Assembly (NCBI GenBank): GCA_949547975.1
Contig: CATITW010000265.1
Coordinates: 1-21,338 of the forward strand
Direction of reading: 5' to 3'
Length of the DNA: 21,338 nucleotides
From: Cryomorphaceae bacterium
GTDB lineage: Bacteria > Bacteroidota > Bacteroidia > Flavobacteriales > Schleiferiaceae
This document shows, one piece after another, positions 8,791-16,512 of this stretch (its first letter is position 1; each line of letters begins with the position of its first letter). The position numbers and the translations under genes were made by a program. Under the pieces are notes generated by a model. That model was not told the origin of the DNA and made no database searches. It worked only from the letters and a program-made list of their open reading frames with translations.

Positions 8791-9591
8791 ATGGAAATAA
8801 TAGGTTACATAGCATCAATATTTATTGGTATATCATTAGGCCTGATCGGGGGCGGAGGTAGTATTCTAACGGTACCGGTTTTGGTTTACCTTTTCGGTTT
8901 AGATGCTGAAATCTCTACGGCGTATTCACTATTTATTGTTGGTTCTACCGCGTTAGTAGGGGGGATTCGTAATGCTTCCTTAGGCAATGTTAACTACAAA
9001 ACAGCTGTAGTATTTACCATTCCTGCATTTATTGCGGTCTATTTAACTCGCGCTTATGTGGTGCCGGCTATTCCATCGGAGATCGTGAGCATCGGATCGT
9101 TTCTTTTGACTAAGGATATAGCCATAATGGTATTTTTTGCCATAGTGATGCTGGCAGCATCTGTGAGCATGATCCGAAATAAGCGTAAAGACGACTCCGA
9201 CGAAAATCAAGGAGAGCCGCAATTCAACATACCAGCTATTATTGCAGAAGGAGCTGTTGTCGGAGTATTGACCGGGTTAGTCGGTGCAGGAGGAGGTTTT
9301 TTGATTATTCCGGCCTTGGTCCTTTTTGCGAAGCTACCAATGAAAAAGGCAGTAGGAACCTCTCTTCTAATCATCGCCGCAAAAAGTTTGATTGGGTTTA
9401 TTGGAGATGTACAAAGACCAGATTTAATGATAGACTGGACGCTATTACTTACCGTAACAGCAATTGCGATATTCGGTATCTTTATCGGTATATACTTAAC
9501 GAAGTTTATAGACGGTAAAAGGTTGAAAAAGGGCTTTGGATGGTTCGTGTTAGTTATGGCCGTTTACATCATCCTTCGCCAGATCATTTGA
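8791..9591 (+). CDS. TauE/SafE-family sulfite/organosulfonate exporter
   Basis: This 266-residue inner-membrane protein has the internal duplication of the TauE/SafE family (DUF81). One glycine-rich entry helix is GISLGLIGGGGSILTVPVLV (about 13-32). Its counterpart in the second half is GVLTGLVGAGGGFLIIPALV. About eight hydrophobic helices are separated by a charged cytoplasmic loop (RNKRKDDSDENQGEP, about 128-142). Members of the family export sulfite or sulfonates. In the staphylococcal cst locus a TauE protein accompanies CstB and is thought to remove sulfite. Here it heads an operon whose next gene is CstB-like, which supports the same job. The substrate is inferred from context. Confidence 0.85.
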   Translation: MEIIGYIASIFIGISLGLIGGGGSILTVPVLVYLFGLDAEISTAYSLFIVGSTALVGGIRNASLGNVNYKTAVVFTIPAFIAVYLTRAYVVPAIPSEIVSIGSFLLTKDIAIMVFFAIVMLAASVSMIRNKRKDDSDENQGEPQFNIPAIIAEGAVVGVLTGLVGAGGGFLIIPALVLFAKLPMKKAVGTSLLIIAAKSLIGFIGDVQRPDLMIDWTLLLTVTAIAIFGIFIGIYLTKFIDGKRLKKGFGWFVLVMAVYIILRQII

Positions 9592-9631
9592 ATTTAGAAT
9601 AATAAAATCACAGAATAAAAAACTCTTAATC

Positions 9632-11032
9632 ATGACAATAGAACAGATTTACACTGGATGTTTAGCACAAGGTGCTTACTATATCGCTTCTAATGGTGAA
9701 GCAGTAGTTATCGATCCTCTACGTGAGGTTGGACCATATATCGAACGTGCGGAGAAAGATGGCGTAAAGATCAAATACATTCTTGAAACGCACTTCCATG
9801 CCGATTTCGTTTCAGGTCACTTGGACTTAGCGAAAAAGACTGGCGCAGAGATTGTATATGGACCGTTGGCAAACCCGAATTTTGACTGTAAAGTAGCTAC
9901 CGATGGTGAGGTACTGAAAGTAGGTGATGTTGAGATTCATGTGCTACATACTCCTGGTCATACCATGGAATCTACGACGTATTTGTTGAAAGACGAAAAC
10001 GGTAAGGATCATGCTATCTTCTCCGGTGATACACTTTTCTTAGGAGACGTTGGTCGTCCAGATTTGGCACAGAAAGCTGCTGACATGACCCAAGAACAAT
10101 TGGCAGCGACACTCTACAACTCGCTACGAACTAAAATCATGACACTTGCAGACGAGGTTATCGTTTACCCAGGTCACGGTGCAGGTTCATCATGTGGTAA
10201 AAACATGTCAAAAGAAACTGTAGGTACAATTGGCGAACAAAAGGAGACCAACTATGCGCTTCGTGGTGACATGACGGAAGCTGAGTTCATCAAGGAAGTT
10301 ACAGATGGTCTGACAAAACCACCAGCGTATTTCCCGGAGAATGTTCGTATGAATAAAATGGGATACGAAAGCTTGGATGTGGTTATGGAGCGTGGTTTAC
10401 AAGCGCTAAGTCCTGAAGCTTTCGAGGCAGCAGCGAACGAGACGGAAGCGTTGATCTTGGACACACGTCATCAAAAAGACTTTATCCATGGTTTTATTCC
10501 ACAGTCTATTTTCATTGGTATTGACGGGAGTTTCGCAATGTGGGTTGGAGCAATGATTCCAGATATCAATCAAAAACTACTTATCGTTACCGAGCCGGGT
10601 CGTGAAGAAGAAGTAGTAACGCGTTTATCTCGCGTAGGCTACGATCATGCAATTGGATTCCTTGATGGAGGTTTTGATACTTGGAAGGCAGCAGGTAAAG
10701 ACATAGATACGCTCGAGCAAGTGACCGCCGATGAGTTGGCTGGAATAGAAGATGCAAAAGTGGTAGATGTACGTAAGATTGGTGAGTACCAAAGCGAACA
10801 TGTTCCAAGTGCTATTCATGCGTCTTTAGAGTATATTAATGATCATATGACCGAACTCCCAACAGAAGGAAAGTACTACATGCATTGCGCTGGGGGATAC
10901 CGAAGCGTTATCGCGGCTTCCATTTTAAAGGCTCGTGGATACCATAATATGGTGGATATCGCTGGAGGTTTCAAGGCCATTAAAGAAGCGGGTATTGAAG
11001 TGTCAGATTACGTTTGTCCTTCAACGCTATAA
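9632..11032 (+). CDS. CstB-like persulfide dioxygenase-rhodanese (MBL domain plus two rhodanese domains)
   Basis: This cytoplasmic protein of 466 residues fuses a metallo-beta-lactamase fold to two rhodanese domains. The N-terminal domain (1 to ~240) has the non-haem iron ligands of ETHE1/persulfide dioxygenases: THFHADFVSGH with H54, H56 and D58, HTPGH, and SGDTLFLGDVGRPDL. A cysteine at 188 (GAGSSCGKN) corresponds to the conserved Cys of CstB. The first rhodanese (about 260-360) lacks a catalytic cysteine, its loop reading VTEPGREEEV. The second (about 370-466) is intact with Cys419 in CAGGYRS. An MBL domain, a dead rhodanese and a live rhodanese is the architecture of Staphylococcus CstB, which oxidises persulfides to sulfite and makes thiosulfate. 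Such activity is likely here and fits the neighbours. It could be annotated simply as an MBL-fold rhodanese. Confidence 0.88.
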   Translation: MTIEQIYTGCLAQGAYYIASNGEAVVIDPLREVGPYIERAEKDGVKIKYILETHFHADFVSGHLDLAKKTGAEIVYGPLANPNFDCKVATDGEVLKVGDVEIHVLHTPGHTMESTTYLLKDENGKDHAIFSGDTLFLGDVGRPDLAQKAADMTQEQLAATLYNSLRTKIMTLADEVIVYPGHGAGSSCGKNMSKETVGTIGEQKETNYALRGDMTEAEFIKEVTDGLTKPPAYFPENVRMNKMGYESLDVVMERGLQALSPEAFEAAANETEALILDTRHQKDFIHGFIPQSIFIGIDGSFAMWVGAMIPDINQKLLIVTEPGREEEVVTRLSRVGYDHAIGFLDGGFDTWKAAGKDIDTLEQVTADELAGIEDAKVVDVRKIGEYQSEHVPSAIHASLEYINDHMTELPTEGKYYMHCAGGYRSVIAASILKARGYHNMVDIAGGFKAIKEAGIEVSDYVCPSTL

Positions 11033-11049
11033 CATAATATTGATTTTTT

Positions 11050-11084
11050 ATCGTCTGCTTTCTTTCTTGGGAGCAGACGATTTT
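11050..11084 (+). terminator. Hairpin between the CstB-like gene and the YeeE pair
   Basis: ATCGTCTGCT (11050-11059) and AGCAGACGAT (11072-11081) pair perfectly over 10 bp with a 12-base loop, followed by only a short TTTT. The weak T tract suggests a leaky terminator or an mRNA-stabilising/processing hairpin that adjusts the level of the downstream transporter and cytochrome genes. Confidence 0.5.
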
Positions 11085-11101
11085 GCATTTAAATAAAACC
11101 T

Positions 11102-11659
11102 ATGGAATTTATTCTTCAACCTTGGCCATGGTATGTAAGCGGAGTGCTTATTGCGATGATCATGTTTATCATGTTGTTTTTTGGAAAAAGTTTTGGCTTT
11201 TCGAATAATCTAAGAACGCTGTGTACCATGTGTGGAGCTGATAAGTACGCTCCGTTTTTTCAATTCGACTGGAAGAAACAAAGCTGGAATTTGTTCTTTT
11301 TACTGGGAGCAGCGATCGGCGGGTACATTGCTACCCATTATCTAACCTTACCAGATTATGTGGTTGGGATTTCAGAGGAAACCATTGCTGATTTGTCAAA
11401 GTTAGGGTTCGATCGCCCGGACGGTTATGTTCCTGAAAGCCAATTCTCATTAGAAGCCTTATCATCCATAAAAAATTGGGTCATTTTAGGTCTTGGCGGA
11501 TTTATGGTGGGTTTTGGAGCAAGATATGCTGGTGGTTGTACAAGTGGTCATGCGATATCAGGAATCTCTGACTTACAGCCCGCTTCCTTACTCGCAGTTG
11601 TTGGCTTTTTTATCGGTGGACTGCTGATGACACACGTATTATTTCCTTTGATTTACTAA
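11102..11659 (+). CDS. YeeE/YedE-family (sulfur transport) half protein 1
   Basis: This 185-residue membrane protein is the first of two adjacent half-size members of the YeeE/YedE family (DUF395), whose characterised member TsuA imports thiosulfate. Four or so hydrophobic helices are visible. The family hallmark GARYAGGCTSGHAISG holds Cys146, which in TsuA-type proteins is part of the chain of cysteines contacting thiosulfate. An earlier MCGADKYAPFF segment gives another cysteine and is typical of the longer half. An extracytoplasmic loop of about 40 residues lies before residue 120. The second half starts 3 bases after this stop codon, so the two probably form one transporter. Direction of transport (import or export) cannot be read from the sequence. 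Confidence 0.85.
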   Translation: MEFILQPWPWYVSGVLIAMIMFIMLFFGKSFGFSNNLRTLCTMCGADKYAPFFQFDWKKQSWNLFFLLGAAIGGYIATHYLTLPDYVVGISEETIADLSKLGFDRPDGYVPESQFSLEALSSIKNWVILGLGGFMVGFGARYAGGCTSGHAISGISDLQPASLLAVVGFFIGGLLMTHVLFPLIY

Positions 11660-11662
11660 GAC

Positions 11663-12076
11663 ATGAAGAATATAAAATTTTTAATCGCAGGTACATTGTT
11701 CGGCATCATTATGTTCAAGAGTGAAGCCGCATCATGGTACAGAATTCAAGAAATGTTTAGGTTTCAGAGTATCCACATGTTTGGTATCATAGGCCTTGCA
11801 GTGGGCATTGGGGTTCCAATGGTAGCGATCATTAAAAAAGTGAAAGCCAAGGATTTCTCAGGTGCACCTATCGTTTTTCAGCCGAAGGCCTGGAGTATTC
11901 CACGTTATTTGATTGGAGGAACAATTTTCGGATTGGGTTGGGCGCTTAGTGGTGCTTGTCCGGGCCCTATAGTGGTCAATTTTGGTGCAGGCTTTGTGGG
12001 CTACTTGGTGGTTTTAGGCTTTGCACTTTTAGGGACCTTTACATATGGCGTACTTCGCGATAAACTGCCCCACTAA
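11663..12076 (+). CDS. YeeE/YedE-family (sulfur transport) half protein 2
   Basis: This second YeeE/YedE half has 137 residues and about four hydrophobic helices. The signature GLGWALSGACPGPIVVNFGAGF contains Cys99, equivalent to the second-half cysteine of the fused family members. The N-terminal IAGTLFGIIMFKSEAASWYRIQEMF segment is characteristic of these short partners in Bacteroidota and Proteobacteria. The gene starts 3 bases downstream of half 1, and together the two supply the duplicated fold that TsuA carries in a single chain. It lies between persulfide oxidation and a thiosulfate-type cytochrome, which supports thiosulfate as substrate. Confidence 0.87.
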   Translation: MKNIKFLIAGTLFGIIMFKSEAASWYRIQEMFRFQSIHMFGIIGLAVGIGVPMVAIIKKVKAKDFSGAPIVFQPKAWSIPRYLIGGTIFGLGWALSGACPGPIVVNFGAGFVGYLVVLGFALLGTFTYGVLRDKLPH

Positions 12077-12098
12077 ACAGCGTTATTTTACCTAAGCC

Positions 12099-13142
12099 AT
12101 GAAAAACAGTGAACATAAAGATCTCTTCGCCCAAAGTATTCGACGCTTAGGCAACACCATAATGACGGTCATTATTGGGGTGATCATTTTGCTAATTGTG
12201 ATTCAGTTACCTGAAACAGTCGAGCCATATTCGGGAAGAACGGAGTTTCAAAAAACGGGTAAGCCGTGGAATGAAGAGGTGTTTAGCATGGTTGATTTTG
12301 AAGGTCCTGCTTTGAATGAACAAGTGGCTTATGGGAGAAAATTAGTGACCAAGACGGCAGATTACATTGGGCCAAACACCACCCTTCCTTTTGCTGGGAA
12401 TAACTTGAATTGTAGTTCATGCCATCTAGATGGCGGTACAAAGCCTTATGCTGCTCCTTTTGTTGCTGTTCCCGGACAGTTTCCCCAGTACCGTGGCCGC
12501 GAGGACAAGGAAGGTACTATTCAAGAAAGGGTAAATGGTTGTATGCAGCGTTCTATGAATGGAAAAGCCCTTCCCGTTGATGGCGAAGAAATGTCTGCGA
12601 TTATTGCTTATATGGAGTGGTTGAGTATAGATGCTCCTCGTGGAGAAAAGATCGCCGGTAATAAGTTCGTGGAGGTAGCGTATCCAGATCGCGCTGTTGA
12701 CCTAAAGCATGGTGCGTCTGTCTATGTTGAGCATTGCCAGTTGTGTCACGGTGAAGATGGACAGGGAGTTAGAAATGCTGAAGGCTTTACCTATCAGTAT
12801 CCTCCGCTATGGGGTGATGATACCTATAATGATGGAGCGGGAATGCATCGTGTCTTAACTGCCGCCCAATTCATTAAAGGTAATATGCCTTTAGGCACTA
12901 CGGCCGATGAACCGTTATTAACAGATGCAGAGGCATATGACGTTGCAGGCTACATTAACAGTTTTAAGCGTTCAGAAAAGTCGAACAAAAAAGCTGATTT
13001 TCCAGATCTAAAAAGGAAGCCTATGTCTACACCATATGGACCATGGGCTGACGATTTTTCGAAAGAGCAGCATAAGTTCGGTCCATTCACTGAAATCGCA
13101 GCGTTTTACAAAAGTGAATTTGGCATGACCAAGTCGAAATGA
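12099..13142 (+). CDS. TsdA-like dihaem cytochrome c (thiosulfate dehydrogenase / tetrathionate reductase family)
   Basis: This 347-residue cytochrome is anchored by one N-terminal helix (about 19-38) after a basic cytoplasmic tail, with its catalytic part in the periplasm. It has two class I haem sites, CSSCH (105-109) and CQLCH (213-217). The segment between them, VNGCMQRSMNGKALP, places Cys148 about 40 residues after the first haem histidine. In TsdA a cysteine at this position is the axial haem ligand at the active site where thiosulfate is joined to tetrathionate. GNMPLG supplies a likely Met263 ligand for haem 2. The C-terminal segment with YGPWADDFSKEQHKFGPF is also typical of the family. 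The enzyme could oxidise thiosulfate or reduce tetrathionate; the direction is not decided by sequence. Its stop codon overlaps the start of the next gene (ATGA). Confidence 0.83.
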   Translation: MKNSEHKDLFAQSIRRLGNTIMTVIIGVIILLIVIQLPETVEPYSGRTEFQKTGKPWNEEVFSMVDFEGPALNEQVAYGRKLVTKTADYIGPNTTLPFAGNNLNCSSCHLDGGTKPYAAPFVAVPGQFPQYRGREDKEGTIQERVNGCMQRSMNGKALPVDGEEMSAIIAYMEWLSIDAPRGEKIAGNKFVEVAYPDRAVDLKHGASVYVEHCQLCHGEDGQGVRNAEGFTYQYPPLWGDDTYNDGAGMHRVLTAAQFIKGNMPLGTTADEPLLTDAEAYDVAGYINSFKRSEKSNKKADFPDLKRKPMSTPYGPWADDFSKEQHKFGPFTEIAAFYKSEFGMTKSK

Positions 13143-14491
13143 TGAAAAACTTGATCATGTTCCTTGCGCTTCCCTTATTGGCGTTTGGACAGCAACAAGA
13201 TTCCTTACACGTGATGCAAGGAATTCGTTTTACTTCCTTTTCGATGTCAACTCAGAATGGTCTGTTTGGTCCATATCCAGAGCTAAAGGACTACTTTGCG
13301 CAGTCAGTTGGTTTGGAGTACCTCCTTGAAATACGCAAAGGGAATTGGCGTTTCAAGGCTGATGTGTATGGGACACAACTACTCGCAGGCAACCCATTTG
13401 AGAAAGATTCAGTTACGGGGAAAAGTAGTCGTTATGAGTCCGGTCTACTTGCCGTTGATGCGCAGGATAGAAAGACGCTATGTATACCCAGTATTCTTGA
13501 GTTGAACTACCAATCCAAACTTGGGACGATTGGTCTAGGGAATTTTGACTTGCAGGGTTCATTCATGAATGGAGAACACGGACGAATGATTCCCTCTACA
13601 TTTTCGGGAATGTACCTTAAGAAAAAGGGGAAGGATTGGACCCTTCAGGCTTCTTTAGTTGGCGCTATTTCGGCGCGAAGTACTTCTGGATTTAAATCTG
13701 TCGCCGCAAGTTTGGCTCAATACAACCCTGGTTTAGATACCGCGGGCTCTCGTCATGATAAGACCGAGGTAAATGCTCCTTTTGTTGTTTTTATAGATGC
13801 ACAAAAAGCGGTCACCATTAAAGGGTGGTACGGTCAGTCACGCTTGGAATCGTATACGGTGCCTGGAGTATTTCAGACATGGATGCTTAATCAAAAATTG
13901 GCCAAAGGCCCAAGTCTTATTCATGTTCAGTATTTGCGACAATTCAAATTAGGAAATGGCGGTAATTCCGATCCAAGTAAGGCTTATTTCCAGCAGCAGG
14001 GCTCATCGTATATAGGATTGAAGTATTCGCATAAAGTAGATAAAGTAGACTATTTTCTTGCTTCGAGCTATATTGACGGTAGAGGTAAACTGTTGTTCCC
14101 GAGGGAGTGGGGCAGGGAATACCTAGTTACTTTTCAAGGTCGCGAACGCCAGGAAGGGATGGGTAAATCTTTTGCCATGGTTGCAGGGGCCATGGGAAAA
14201 TGGATGCAAGGAAAAGTTCGACATTCGGGTGGAGTGAGCACTGGCATTTATATGAGACCTGAGCCTACGAATTACACGTACAACAAATACGCTATGCCTA
14301 GTAATCAGCAAACGAACCTATGGTGGAAGCAAAATTGGCGTGGTTCAGCCCATGAGCTCTTATCTATGGCGGTCCTTAAAATTCCCTTGTCCAGTTCGCC
14401 TATAACAGCGGGCCAGACGATTAATAAAGTAGATATGCTTCATCTTACATTAGTGTATCGGTATACATTGATGCCGTTTAAAGGTCATTGA
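13139..14491 (+). CDS. Unrecognised outer-membrane beta-barrel-type protein coupled to the TsdA-like gene
   Basis: I do not recognise a named family. The 450-residue product starts with a signal peptide (about 1-18, MMKNLIMFLALPLLAFG). The rest lacks hydrophobic helices and is rich in aromatic residues and alternating patterns typical of a Gram-negative beta-barrel. It ends in a strand-like YRYTLMPFKGH, although the last residue is not the usual aromatic. It has no cysteine-haem motif. Two in-frame ATG codons lie at 13139 and 13142. The first overlaps the TGA of the cytochrome gene, so translation is coupled and the two are likely made together. By position it may be a porin or scaffold for thiosulfate/tetrathionate exchange, which is inference from context only. 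It ends the sulfur operon; no terminator is visible behind it. Confidence 0.6.
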   Translation: MMKNLIMFLALPLLAFGQQQDSLHVMQGIRFTSFSMSTQNGLFGPYPELKDYFAQSVGLEYLLEIRKGNWRFKADVYGTQLLAGNPFEKDSVTGKSSRYESGLLAVDAQDRKTLCIPSILELNYQSKLGTIGLGNFDLQGSFMNGEHGRMIPSTFSGMYLKKKGKDWTLQASLVGAISARSTSGFKSVAASLAQYNPGLDTAGSRHDKTEVNAPFVVFIDAQKAVTIKGWYGQSRLESYTVPGVFQTWMLNQKLAKGPSLIHVQYLRQFKLGNGGNSDPSKAYFQQQGSSYIGLKYSHKVDKVDYFLASSYIDGRGKLLFPREWGREYLVTFQGRERQEGMGKSFAMVAGAMGKWMQGKVRHSGGVSTGIYMRPEPTNYTYNKYAMPSNQQTNLWWKQNWRGSAHELLSMAVLKIPLSSSPITAGQTINKVDMLHLTLVYRYTLMPFKGH

Positions 14492-14503
14492 CATATTCCT
14501 TGC

Positions 14504-14511
14504 TACCTTTA
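14504..14511 (+). promoter_or_regulatory. Weak -7-like box before the K+ channel gene
   Basis: TACCTTTA matches seven of eight positions of TAnnTTTG and lies 4 bases before the ATG at 14516. No clear -33 box is seen at the right distance. Read-through from the sulfur operon is equally possible because no terminator separates them. Confidence 0.2.
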
Positions 14512-14515
14512 ACGC

Positions 14516-15535
14516 ATGAACAATCCGCTCATCAGCTTACGTAAGGTACTTGCCGTTTTAGCGTGCATCATGCTCTTTGGTACCATTGGGTACCGATTCA
14601 TAGAAGGGTTTGACTGGCTGCCAGCATTTTATATGGTCGTTCAAACGGTGAGTACAGTTGGATTCAACGAAATTCAACCTCTAACCGCTGCTGGGACCTG
14701 GTTTACGATCGTGCTAATCATCAGTAGTTTCGGAACGTTTGCTTATGGGGCTGGTCTTCTGGCCCAATTAGCGATTGACGGATCTGTTCAAGAATTTTTA
14801 CGAACCAAAAGAATCGAGCGCAAGGTGGAGAAATTGAATCAACACGTTATTGTCTGTGGGTTAGGAAGAAACGGTCGCCAAGTTGTAAGTCGTATCAAAG
14901 CGTACGGAGCTTCAGTCGTTGTCATCGAAAACGATAAAGCACGCGCCGATAGATTCAAAACAGAATTGGGCGATTGTCACATTATCATTGGAGACGCGAC
15001 AGACGATGCTACTTTAGAAAAGGCGTCTATTGGTACGGCCAAAAGTCTGATCGCTGCCTTATCCTCAGATACAGATAACTTATTTGTAGTAATCTCTGCC
15101 CGTCAGCTGAATCCAACTATGGTCATTGGTGCAAGGGCAAATACAGAAAGTACCGAAAAGAAGCTACTCGCGGCGGGAGCATCTTACACGGTGAGTCCCA
15201 ATCTTGTTGGTGGGGCACACCTCGCACACAACCTCATGAATCCGGGAGTTATGGATTTCTTAGACCACCTGAGTGTTGGAGGCTCAAGCGCTACCAACAT
15301 TGAAGAAATTCAGATCGACCAACTCCCTCCACAGTTTAGCGCTTGTAACATTAAGGATTTAAACATTCGACAAACGACGGGTTGTACGGTTATTGGATAC
15401 ATTTGTGAGAAAGGCAACATGACTATTAACCCGGAGCCAGATTTTCGCGTTTCCCCGCATTCAAAATTGTATGTTTTAGGCAACGACAAACAAATCAAGG
15501 CTCTTCGAGATTGGTTCAGTGCACAAACCAAATAA
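14516..15535 (+). CDS. Two-helix K+ channel with TrkA-N (RCK) domain
   Basis: This inner-membrane protein of 339 residues has the MthK/Kch-like layout of one transmembrane helix (about 8-30), a pore loop, a second helix (about 60-85) and a cytoplasmic RCK domain. The selectivity filter reads TVGFNE (47-52) in place of the textbook TVGYGD. The TrkA-N Rossmann domain begins at about 110 with HVIVCGLGRNGRQVV, a GxGxxG nucleotide site, and continues through IIGDATDDATLEKA. A TrkA-C-like segment (about 262-335) closes the protein. Opening is probably gated by a nucleotide or divalent cation bound to the RCK ring. It starts 24 bases after the sulfur operon's last gene but has no evident functional link to it. 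The SDR gene follows 12 bases later. Confidence 0.88.
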   Translation: MNNPLISLRKVLAVLACIMLFGTIGYRFIEGFDWLPAFYMVVQTVSTVGFNEIQPLTAAGTWFTIVLIISSFGTFAYGAGLLAQLAIDGSVQEFLRTKRIERKVEKLNQHVIVCGLGRNGRQVVSRIKAYGASVVVIENDKARADRFKTELGDCHIIIGDATDDATLEKASIGTAKSLIAALSSDTDNLFVVISARQLNPTMVIGARANTESTEKKLLAAGASYTVSPNLVGGAHLAHNLMNPGVMDFLDHLSVGGSSATNIEEIQIDQLPPQFSACNIKDLNIRQTTGCTVIGYICEKGNMTINPEPDFRVSPHSKLYVLGNDKQIKALRDWFSAQTK

Positions 15536-15547
15536 CCTCTTCCACAT

Positions 15548-16444
15548 ATGAAAATCCTATTCACTGGCTCTAACGGTTTACTCGGACAAAAAATAGCAGT
15601 AGCCACTGCACAGTATCCACAGCACGAGTTTTTAGCAACCGCACGAGGGGAAAATAGAGTCATCAACCTTGGCACTGCGTCTTATGCATCCATGGACATC
15701 ACCGACGCCGAACAGACTGCCAAAGTGATCGCGGAATTCCGACCAGAAGTCATCATCCACGGGGCTGCTATGACACATGTCGATCAGTGTGAGGAGCACA
15801 AAGAACAAGCCCATCAATTAAATGTTGTAGGGACGCAAAACATTGCAGATGCAGCAACGGCGGTGGGTGCCCATGTCGTTCATATTTCAACAGATTTCAT
15901 TTTCGACGGCAAAGATGGTCCATATAAAGAGGAGGCTGAAGCAAATCCCCTCAGTTACTACGGCCAGACAAAACTTGAGGCAGAACACATCATCGCTCAG
16001 ACAGACAGCTGGTCGATCTTGAGAACTGTCCTTGTGATCGGTATGGCAGAAGATTTGAGCCGAAGCAACATCGTACTTTGGGCAAAAGGTGCACTTGAAA
16101 AGGGGCAGGCTATTAATGTGGTCGATGACCAATTCCGCACACCAACCCTAGCGGAGGATCTTGCTCAAGGTGCACTCCTTGCAGCTAACCAGCGTGCCAA
16201 CGGAATATTTAATATTTCAGGGCCAGATTTCATGTCTATTTATGAACTGGTTGAAGCTGTAGCGAAGCACTTTGATTTATCCATGGAAACGGTGACCAAG
16301 GTGAGCAGCACTACCCTTAACCAACCCGCCAAGCGCCCGCCTCGAACGGGATTCGATATTTCTAAAGCACGTCAGGAGCTTGGGTTTGAACCACACACAT
16401 TTTCAGAGGCACTTAAAGTGATCTCCTCGCAAGCAGGATTGTAA
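15548..16444 (+). CDS. SDR-family NAD(P)-dependent sugar-nucleotide reductase (RmlD-like)
   Basis: This soluble protein of 298 residues belongs to the extended short-chain dehydrogenases, closest in outline to dTDP-4-dehydrorhamnose reductase (RmlD). The nucleotide site TGSNGLLGQK lies at about 6-15. GAAMTHVDQCEEH corresponds to the RmlD segment with the conserved Asp and Cys. The catalytic Tyr138-x-x-x-Lys142 (YYGQTK) is preceded by STDFIFDGKDGPYKEEAEANP, a close match to the RmlD STDYVFDG segment. There are no rhamnose-pathway neighbours (RmlABC), so the substrate is unknown and a generic SDR role is equally possible. It lies 12 bases after the channel gene and is probably cotranscribed with it. 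Confidence 0.85.
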   Translation: MKILFTGSNGLLGQKIAVATAQYPQHEFLATARGENRVINLGTASYASMDITDAEQTAKVIAEFRPEVIIHGAAMTHVDQCEEHKEQAHQLNVVGTQNIADAATAVGAHVVHISTDFIFDGKDGPYKEEAEANPLSYYGQTKLEAEHIIAQTDSWSILRTVLVIGMAEDLSRSNIVLWAKGALEKGQAINVVDDQFRTPTLAEDLAQGALLAANQRANGIFNISGPDFMSIYELVEAVAKHFDLSMETVTKVSSTTLNQPAKRPPRTGFDISKARQELGFEPHTFSEALKVISSQAGL

Positions 16445-16451
16445 TCTGATA

Positions 16452-16483
16452 TTTGTCAGACCATTATTATTCCGTTAATTTCG
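16452..16483 (+). promoter_or_regulatory. Candidate promoter of the NSS transporter gene
   Basis: TTTG (16452-16455), a 20-bp spacer and TAATTTCG (16476-16483, seven of eight to TAnnTTTG) give the spacing expected for Bacteroidota promoters. The -33 box lies inside a 5-bp inverted repeat (TCTGA 16445-16449, TCAGA 16456-16460), which could be an operator. The ATG is 29 bases after the -7 box. Confidence 0.5.
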
Positions 16484-16512
16484 GGGTTCACAGTTAAACG
16501 ATCCCACAAGGA

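Noticed and set aside
15310..15675. 121-codon open frame on the minus strand
   Set aside because: It lies antisense across the end of the K+ channel and the start of the SDR gene, has Cys-rich, non-family content, and both plus-strand genes have clear motifs in the same bases.
16445..16460. TCTGA-N6-TCAGA repeat as terminator of the SDR gene
   Set aside because: Stem of only 5 bp and no T tract. It overlaps a well-spaced -33 box, so it is better read as part of the promoter region.
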